NCBI GenBank assembly: GCA_003133285.1
Contig: PKWR01000187.1
Coordinates: forward strand, 1 to 5,046
From: Coriobacteriia bacterium
Lineage (GTDB): Bacteria > Actinomycetota > Coriobacteriia > Anaerosomatales > PALSA-660
Length of the DNA stretch: 5,046 bases
Direction: 5' to 3'
Shown here: positions 1 through 5,046 of the stretch, piece by piece
Layout of the letters: every line of letters begins with the position of its first letter
How positions within the stretch are numbered: the first letter of the stretch is position 1
Translations under genes and position numbers: made by a program
Notes under the pieces: model-generated
Told to the model about the DNA's origin: nothing
Seen by the model: the letters and a program-made list of their open reading frames with translations, nothing else
The model's database searches: none

Positions 1-2290
<2,290 letters not shown>

Positions 2291-2299
2291 CAGGTGATT

Positions 2300-2307
2300 C
2301 CTCCTCC
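2300..2307 (-). promoter_or_regulatory. Ribosome-binding site deciding the rpoB GTG start
   Basis: GGAGGAGG on the minus strand, a near-ideal match to the 16S anti-Shine-Dalgarno sequence, 9 nt before the GTG at 2288-2290. It fixes the start at a non-ATG codon; translation from there (MTRGADSRVVQAGLRQRRTF) runs straight into conserved RpoB sequence. Confidence 0.85.
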
Positions 2308-2343
2308 GGTCGTGGGGCAAGCTACATAACGCGGCAAACTATC

Positions 2344-2372
2344 AGTGTAGGCACAAGGCCCCGGAGGGTCAA
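2344..2372 (-). promoter_or_regulatory. rpoB-proximal sigma-70-type promoter
   Basis: On the minus strand, TTGACC (2367-2372, 5 of 6 consensus bases) and TACACT (2344-2349, 4 of 6) are separated by exactly 17 nt. The predicted transcript start is near 2336-2338, giving a 5' untranslated region of about 45-50 nt before the rpoB GTG. The site lies downstream of the palindrome that follows rplL, where a separate start for rpoB would be expected. The motifs are seen directly; promoter activity is inferred. Confidence 0.7.
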
Positions 2373-2403
2373 TACCTTTCCGAAGCATTTCTGATCCCGT
2401 ACC

Positions 2404-2419
2404 GCGGCGCGAGCGCCGC
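2404..2419 (-). other. Small GC hairpin between rplL and rpoB
   Basis: GCGGCGC and GCGCCGC arms of 7 bp around a 2-nt centre (in practice 6 bp with a 4-nt loop). No T-run follows on either strand, so it is not a canonical intrinsic terminator. It sits between the large palindrome and the rpoB promoter and may add a second structured element to the 3' end of the rplJL transcript. Function is unknown; a chance GC-rich repeat is possible. Confidence 0.35.
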
Positions 2420-2455
2420 CTCCCACCCCGCATGTACGCCGGCGGAAGAGATGCG

Positions 2456-2491
2456 GATGGGGTCGGGAGCGTCGACGCTCCCGACCCCATC
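2456..2491 (-). terminator. Perfect 36-nt palindrome after rplL, probable terminator or attenuator
   Basis: Bases 2456-2473 are the exact reverse complement of 2474-2491: 18 bp per arm with no mismatch and GTCGAC at the centre. In RNA it would fold to a roughly 16-bp, very GC-rich stem with a tiny loop. It begins 22 nt beyond the rplL stop codon. What follows on the minus strand is CGCATCTCTTCC, which is C/T-rich but not a U-tract, so it departs from a textbook intrinsic terminator. Terminators without U-tracts have been proposed in high-G+C bacteria, and a partial terminator between rplL and rpoB is known in E. coli. I infer full or partial termination, or 3'-end protection or processing of the rplJL mRNA. 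Confidence 0.65.
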
Positions 2492-2513
2492 GGGAAGAAC
2501 GGTGGAACGAGGA

Positions 2514-2894
2514 CTACTTGATCGCGGCCTCTGCGCCGGCTTCCTCGAGCTTGCCCTTGGCCTTGTCGGCCTCTTCCTTGGTCACGCCGGTGAGGACGTT
2601 CGCAGGGGCGGACTCGACGAGGTCCTTGGCCTCCTTGAGGCCAAGGCCCGCAACGATCTCGCGGACGACCTTGATGACGGAGATCTTGTTCGGTCCCACG
2701 GCGGAGAGGACGACGTCGAACGTGGTCTTCTCCTCCTCGGCGGCAGCCTCACCGGCGGGGGCGGCGGCCATCATGGCCATGGGGGCGGCGGCGGACACGC
2801 CGAAGATCTCCTCAAGCTCCTTCACGAGATCGGCCAACTGAAGGGCCGGCATTTCCTTGATAGCCTCGATGATCTCATCCTTGCTGACAGCCAT
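2514..2894 (-). CDS. rplL: 50S ribosomal protein L7/L12
   Basis: Complete, 126 residues, a normal family length. L7/L12 dimers form the flexible stalk of the large subunit and recruit and stimulate initiation, elongation and release GTPases. The sequence shows all three parts: the N-terminal dimerisation and L10-binding helices (residues 1-32, KDEIIEAIKEMPALQLADLVKELEEIFGV), an Ala/Met/Pro/Glu-rich hinge (about 33-54), and the compact C-terminal GTPase-contact domain (about 55-126) with the signature EKTTFDVVL, KISVIKVVREI and GLGLKEAKDLVESAP. The ATG at 2892-2894 has AGAAGGAG 11 nt upstream; the stop is TAG. It follows rplJ by 87 nt with no visible promoter or terminator between, so the two are probably co-transcribed. 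The palindrome beyond its stop probably limits read-through into rpoB. Identification is certain. Confidence 0.98.
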   Translation of the reverse strand: MAVSKDEIIEAIKEMPALQLADLVKELEEIFGVSAAAPMAMMAAAPAGEAAAEEEKTTFDVVLSAVGPNKISVIKVVREIVAGLGLKEAKDLVESAPANVLTGVTKEEADKAKGKLEEAGAEAAIK

Positions 2895-2981
2895 GGTATT
2901 CAGTGCTCCTTCTTGTTTGTCCTGCGGCCGGCCCTGCGCTCCCGCGCGAACCGTGCCTTCATCGCTCTTCTCAAGCCGTCG

Positions 2982-3503
2982 CTACGCAGCGGCCTTCTGG
3001 TCTGCGATCGCCTGGAGAACGCGGGCGAACGCGCCGGCGGGGCCGGCAAGTACACGGACGAAGCTTGCGGCCGGGTTCTGCATGGTGCCGAGCAGCTTCG
3101 CGATGAGCTGCTCGCGCGACGGCAGCGAAGCCAGGCTCCTCACGCCGTCGGCGGAGGTGATGGTGCTGTCGACGAAGCCGCCCTTGAGCTCGAGCGCCTT
3201 GTGCGCCTTGGCGAAATCCACGAGCGCCTTTGCGGGCGCGACGGGGTCGCCGTAGCTGAACAGGAACGCGGTCGGTCCGTCGAGCAGTACGCCGAGGTCC
3301 GGCAGCGCGAGCTCGCGCATGGCGATCTGAGCGAGCGTGTTCTTGTACACGCGAAGCTCGGCGCCGGATGCGCGAAGCGCGACGCGCAGCGCTTCCATCT
3401 CCTTGACGGTCAGGCCGCGATAGTCGGCCAGGATGACCGCCGAGGACCGGGCGAACCGGTCCTTGATCTCGCCAACCTCTTCTACCTTGTGGGCATTGGG
3501 CAT
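2982..3503 (-). CDS. rplJ: 50S ribosomal protein L10
   Basis: Complete, 173 residues, slightly longer than the 165 of E. coli L10. L10 anchors the stalk: its N-terminal domain binds 23S rRNA next to L11, and its long C-terminal helix carries the L7/L12 dimers. Family features seen are KVEEVGEIKDRFARSSAVILADYRGLTVKEMEALR (about 6-40), ELRVYKNTLAQIA (about 49-61), the GPTAFLFSYGDPVAPAKAL block (about 76-94) and KGGFVDS (about 107-113). The C-terminus is Ala-rich and helical (FVRVLAGPAGAFARVLQAIADQKAAA), as expected for the L12-binding helix. The start ATG at 3501-3503 has AAAGGAGG 13 nt upstream, a slightly long spacing. The stop is TAG. It is preceded by a long structured leader with a terminator, so expression is probably controlled by attenuation. 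Identification is certain. Confidence 0.97.
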   Translation of the reverse strand: MPNAHKVEEVGEIKDRFARSSAVILADYRGLTVKEMEALRVALRASGAELRVYKNTLAQIAMRELALPDLGVLLDGPTAFLFSYGDPVAPAKALVDFAKAHKALELKGGFVDSTITSADGVRSLASLPSREQLIAKLLGTMQNPAASFVRVLAGPAGAFARVLQAIADQKAAA

Positions 3504-3516
3504 GTTGTCTCTCTTC

Positions 3517-3524
3517 CCTCCTTT
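3517..3524 (-). promoter_or_regulatory. rplJ ribosome-binding site
   Basis: AAAGGAGG on the minus strand, a strong Shine-Dalgarno match, but 13 nt from the ATG at 3501-3503, longer than the usual 5-10 nt. The interval is purine-rich (GAAGAGAGACAAC). No nearer in-frame start with L10 homology is seen, so the annotated ATG stands. Confidence 0.7.
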
Positions 3525-3534
3525 CGTCCGCGTA

Positions 3535-3574
3535 CCGCCGCGCGGCCACCCGCGTGAGCGGGGGGTAGCGGCGG
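3535..3574 (-). other. Interrupted hairpin just upstream of the rplJ ribosome-binding site
   Basis: Outer arms of 7 bp (3535-3541 with 3568-3574, CCGCCGC/GCGGCGG) enclose an inner 5-bp stem with a 4-nt loop (3549-3553 with 3558-3562). It lies between the leader terminator and the rplJ ribosome-binding site. It might insulate the ribosome-binding site from upstream leader structures, but such pairing is easy to find in GC-rich DNA, so confidence is low. Confidence 0.3.
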
Positions 3575-3607
3575 CGACGTCGGTTCCCGGAGCGTGCGTG
3601 CTTCCGG

Positions 3608-3650
3608 AAAACGACGTGGCCTCCGCCGAAGGATCTCAGCGGAGGCCACG
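3608..3650 (-). terminator. Intrinsic terminator (attenuator) in the rplJ leader
   Basis: A perfect 12-bp stem: 3639-3650 (5' arm on the minus strand, reading CGTGGCCTCCGC) pairs with 3615-3626, with a 12-nt loop at 3627-3638. The 3' side continues TCGTTTTCC, with the T-run at 3608-3611. It is the most textbook terminator in the window and stands about 105 nt upstream of the rplJ start codon, inside the untranslated leader. At this place it should work as an attenuator that decides whether polymerase reaches rplJ-rplL. Stem and T-run are seen directly; the attenuator role is inferred from position. Confidence 0.8.
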
Positions 3651-3668
3651 GACGAATCATCTCGTCGT

Positions 3669-3699
3669 GCGCTGCTCGGCCCGTGATGGGCCGGAGCGC
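3669..3699 (-). other. Leader hairpin between the L10-binding region and the attenuator
   Basis: A 6-bp stem CGGCCC/GGGCCG (3688-3693 with 3677-3682) with a 5-nt loop is extended by GCGCT/AGCGC (3695-3699 with 3669-3673) across a small internal loop. It lies between the conserved leader core and the terminator, the position expected for an element that communicates between them. I did not find a convincing antiterminator pairing by eye, so its role is open. Confidence 0.45.
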
Positions 3700-3703
3700 T
3701 CAT

Positions 3704-3812
3704 GGACATCCACCTCGGCAGGCAGGACGCGTCGTGCGTCCTTTTAGGCCCTCCCGGTGATTCGGAGGGCACCGGCTGTCTTCGGCAGCGTCGGTCGGTA
3801 TCGCGCGATGTC
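3704..3812 (-). ncRNA. Ribosomal protein L10 leader (cis-regulatory RNA core)
   Basis: The minus-strand RNA contains elements I associate with the L10-leader family: GCTGCCGAAGACAGCCGGTG (3770-3789) and TGCCGAGGTGG (3710-3720). They flank two local hairpins: GCCCTCC/GGAGGGC (3764-3770 with 3748-3754) and GGACGC/GCGTCC (3736-3741 with 3725-3730). A closing helix GACATC/GATGTC pairs 3807-3812 with 3705-3710. This leader class precedes rplJ in many bacteria; the L10-L12 complex binds it as a mimic of its 23S rRNA site and represses its own operon, in Bacillus subtilis by transcription attenuation. Position directly ahead of rplJ, and a terminator downstream, support the same role. The family match is from memory of the motif, not from a covariance-model search. 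Confidence 0.75.
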
Positions 3813-3828
3813 AAATGGTGCGGTGTGT

Positions 3829-3858
3829 ACCCTACCACCCGCCCGGTGCCGCGGGCAA
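3829..3858 (-). promoter_or_regulatory. Candidate promoter for the rplJ leader transcript
   Basis: On the minus strand, TTGCCC (3853-3858) and TAGGGT (3829-3834) are separated by 18 nt. TAGGGT is an acceptable -10 element in high-G+C Actinomycetota (TAnnnT), although it matches the E. coli consensus only at three positions. The predicted start near 3822 would include the whole L10-leader core, including the closing helix that begins at 3812. The -35 overlaps a small hairpin (CGGGC/GCCCG, 3852-3865) just beyond the rplA stop. Alternatively, the leader is only transcribed by read-through from rplKA. Confidence 0.45.
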
Positions 3859-3885
3859 GAGCCCGTGGGTCCGATGCGGCAGTGC

Positions 3886-4590
3886 CTACTCCTCGACGAG
3901 GTTCCTGACGCGGGTCGGATCGACCTTGATGCCCGGGCCCATCGTGGAGCAGATGGTGATCGTCTTGACGTACTTGCCCTTGGACGACGCCGGCTTGGCG
4001 CGCAGGATCTCGTCCAGGACGGCACGGTAGTTCTCGACCAGCTTGACGGTGTCGAACGAAACCCTGCCGATACCCACGTGCGCGATACCGAACTTGTCGG
4101 CACGGTACTCGACCTTGCCGGCCTTGAGCTCCTTGACGACGCGACCGACGTCCATGGTCACCGTGCCGAGCTTCGGGTTCGGCATCAGGCCGCGGGTGCC
4201 CAGGATCTTGCCGAGACGGCCGACCTTGGCCATCATGTCCGGCGTCGCGACGGTGGCGTCGAAGTCGAGGAACCCGGCCTGGATCTTCTCGATCAGGCCG
4301 TCGTCACCGACGATGTCGGCGCCGGCGGCCTCGGCCTCGCGGGCCTTCTCGCCGGATGCGAACACGGCGACACGGACGGTCTTGCCGGTGCCGTTGGGGA
4401 GCGACACGGAGCCGCGGACCTGCTGGTCCGCCTGGCGGGTGTCGATGCCGAGGCGGAAGTGCGCCTCGACGGTCTCGTCGAACTTGGCGGTGGAAAGCTC
4501 CTGGCTGAGCTTGATGGCGGCGAGCGGCGTGTAGATGACGTCCTTATCCACCTTCGCGCGGACCGCGGCGAGCCTCTTGCCTACGTGCAT
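3886..4590 (-). CDS. rplA: 50S ribosomal protein L1
   Basis: Complete, 234 residues, exactly the usual size. L1 binds 23S rRNA at the mobile L1 stalk that helps release deacylated tRNA from the E site; in several bacteria it also represses its own mRNA. Seen in order: the N-terminal part of domain I (KRLAAVRAKVDKDVIYTPLAAIKL, about 5-28), FDETVEAHFRLGIDTRQADQQVRGSVSLPNGTGKTVRVAVF (about 37-77), domain II (about 70-160) with the L1 signature GTRGLMPNPKLGTVT, and the return to domain I with KAGKVEYRADKFGIAHVGIG and the C-terminal KGKYVKTITICSTMGPGIKVD. The ATG at 4588-4590 has an excellent AGGAGGT site 6 nt upstream; the stop is TAG. It follows rplK by 93 nt, probably in one transcript. Identification is certain. 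Confidence 0.98.
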   Translation of the reverse strand: MHVGKRLAAVRAKVDKDVIYTPLAAIKLSQELSTAKFDETVEAHFRLGIDTRQADQQVRGSVSLPNGTGKTVRVAVFASGEKAREAEAAGADIVGDDGLIEKIQAGFLDFDATVATPDMMAKVGRLGKILGTRGLMPNPKLGTVTMDVGRVVKELKAGKVEYRADKFGIAHVGIGRVSFDTVKLVENYRAVLDEILRAKPASSKGKYVKTITICSTMGPGIKVDPTRVRNLVEE

Positions 4591-4596
4591 CTCGTG

Positions 4597-4603
4597 ACCT
4601 CCT
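4597..4603 (-). promoter_or_regulatory. rplA ribosome-binding site
   Basis: AGGAGGT on the minus strand, 6 nt before the rplA ATG. It is only 9 nt downstream of a 16-nt GC palindrome (4613-4628), so the hairpin could affect ribosome access. Confidence 0.8.
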
Positions 4604-4612
4604 GTGGTCGAC

Positions 4613-4628
4613 GGGCCCTCGAGGGCCC
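4613..4628 (-). repeat. 16-nt perfect palindrome before rplA
   Basis: GGGCCCTCGAGGGCCC, a perfect inverted repeat giving a GGGCCC/GGGCCC stem with a TCGA loop. It stands in the rplK-rplA spacer, 22 nt before the rplA start. There is no T-run, so it is not a standard terminator. Possible roles are translational control of rplA or mRNA stability; neither is shown by the sequence. Confidence 0.5.
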
Positions 4629-4649
4629 TCCCACTACTTCTGCGTTCGC

Positions 4650-4669
4650 CGCGCCGCGAGAGCGACGCG
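4650..4669 (-). other. Hairpin just downstream of rplK
   Basis: An 8-bp stem (4662-4669 with 4650-4657; one G-U pair in RNA) with a 4-nt loop TCTC, beginning 14 nt after the rplK stop codon. No T-run follows. With the palindrome at 4613-4628 it makes a two-hairpin spacer between rplK and rplA. It could be a processing or stabilising structure, or simply GC-rich background. Confidence 0.35.
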
Positions 4670-4683
4670 CCGGTGGTGCCGTG

Positions 4684-5046
4684 CTAGCCCTCGACGGTGA
4701 TGCCCATGGAACGGGCGGTGCCCTCGATGATCCTCATGCCTGCCTCGACGTCGTTCGCGTTGAGGTCGATGAGCTTGGTCTCGGCGATCTGACGGACCTG
4801 GTCGCGCGTGACCGTTGCGACCTTGACGCGGTTCGGCGTACCCGAGCCCTTGTCGACGCCGGCGGCCTGCTTGAGCAGGACGGCGGCCGGCGGGGTCTTG
4901 GTGATGAACGTGATCGACCGGTCCTCGTAGACCGTGATCTCCACAGGGGTGATCGTGCCGAGGTTGGCCTGCGTCTGCGCGTTGAACGCCTGGCAGAACG
5001 CCATGATGTTGACCTGGTGCTGTCCGAGCGCAGGTCCGACCGGCGG
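4684..5046 (-). CDS. rplK: 50S ribosomal protein L11 (partial, N-terminus outside window)
   Basis: The last 120 residues of L11, normally about 141, so only some 20 N-terminal residues are missing. L11 binds the GTPase-associated region of 23S rRNA at the stalk base, takes part in factor-dependent GTP hydrolysis and stringent-response signalling, and forms part of the thiostrepton site. The window opens in the proline-rich N-terminal segment PPVGPALGQHQVNIMAFCQAFN. Next come the linker and the RNA-binding C-terminal domain: ITFITKTPPAAVLLKQAAGVDKGSGTPNRVKVATVTRDQVRQIAETKL and the terminal LNANDVEAGMRIIEGTARSMGITVEG. The ATG at 5002-5004 is an internal methionine (NIMAF), not the start, because conserved L11 sequence continues upstream of it to the window edge. 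The stop is TAG. The promoter and leader of rplK lie outside. Identification is certain. Confidence 0.97.
   Translation of the reverse strand, partial: PPVGPALGQHQVNIMAFCQAFNAQTQANLGTITPVEITVYEDRSITFITKTPPAAVLLKQAAGVDKGSGTPNRVKVATVTRDQVRQIAETKLIDLNANDVEAGMRIIEGTARSMGITVEG

Noticed and set aside
2404..2419. The small GC hairpin as a second intrinsic terminator after rplL
   Set aside because: The stem is short and no T-run follows. It was kept only as an unexplained hairpin.
2895..2981. Possible regulatory element in the rplJ-rplL spacer
   Set aside because: Apart from the rplL ribosome-binding site (AGAAGGAG, 2906-2913) and a GGCCGGCC palindrome too short to matter, I see no promoter, terminator or long stem in these 87 nt.
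2451..3557. A 368-codon open frame on the plus strand crossing rplL and rplJ
   Set aside because: It is codon-aligned with both rplL and rplJ and runs through the palindrome and the rplJ-rplL spacer. The protein is low complexity (Gly/Leu/Asp/His-rich) without family features. It is a shadow of the two real genes.
3809..3814. TTGACA on the minus strand as a -35 element
   Set aside because: The hexamer is perfect, but no acceptable -10 lies 16-19 nt downstream (the candidates read GACGCT, ACGCTG and CGCTGC). The bases overlap the predicted closing helix of the L10 leader (GACATC/GATGTC).
3482..3838. Open frames on the minus strand through the rplJ leader (118 codons, and another reaching into rplJ out of frame)
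   Set aside because: They are Arg/Pro/Ser-rich, lack a convincing ribosome-binding site and cross the attenuator stem and the L10-leader core. The region is better explained as structured RNA.
5002..5004. ATG at 5002-5004 as the rplK start
   Set aside because: Conserved L11 sequence (PPVGPALGQHQVNI) continues in frame upstream to the window edge, so this is an internal methionine and the gene is cut by the window.

Overview
This window is a core translation/transcription gene cluster. Every gene lies on the minus strand, in the conserved order rplK - rplA - rplJ - rplL - rpoB, so transcription runs from the high coordinates to the low. The DNA is G+C-rich, with strong G/C preference at third codon positions. 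RpoB has actinobacterial-type stretches (such as IDRKRKQPVTVLLKALG and RLRPGEPPTVESA) but lacks the extra N-terminal segment I recall from mycobacterial RpoB. The five genes are contiguous. I infer a high-G+C member of Actinomycetota outside class Actinomycetes, possibly Coriobacteriia-like. That placement is an inference from recalled family sequences, not from a search.

Layout in transcription order: the 3' part of rplK (L11; the N-terminus lies beyond base 5046); a 93-nt spacer with two hairpins; rplA (L1, complete); a 382-nt spacer holding a candidate promoter, an L10-type mRNA leader and a clear intrinsic terminator (an attenuator) ahead of rplJ; rplJ (L10) and rplL (L7/L12), both complete and separated by 87 nt; a 223-nt spacer with a perfect 36-nt palindrome, a small GC hairpin and a good sigma-70-type promoter (TTGACC-17 nt-TACACT); then rpoB from a GTG start, running off the low end after 763 codons.

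How the genes fit together: L11 and L1 build the ribosomal stalk base and the L1 stalk. L10 carries the L7/L12 dimers that recruit translation GTPases. RpoB is the beta subunit of RNA polymerase. The spacer architecture suggests three levels of control: rplKA upstream, rplJL through an L10(L12) feedback attenuator, and rpoB through partial termination after rplL plus its own promoter. This would let the cell make much more L7/L12 than beta subunit.

I see no mobile element, CRISPR array, tRNA, rRNA or unfamiliar protein-coding gene. The many long open frames on the plus strand are codon-bias shadows of these genes. The regulatory spacers are the parts worth attention; the window is otherwise an ordinary housekeeping region.
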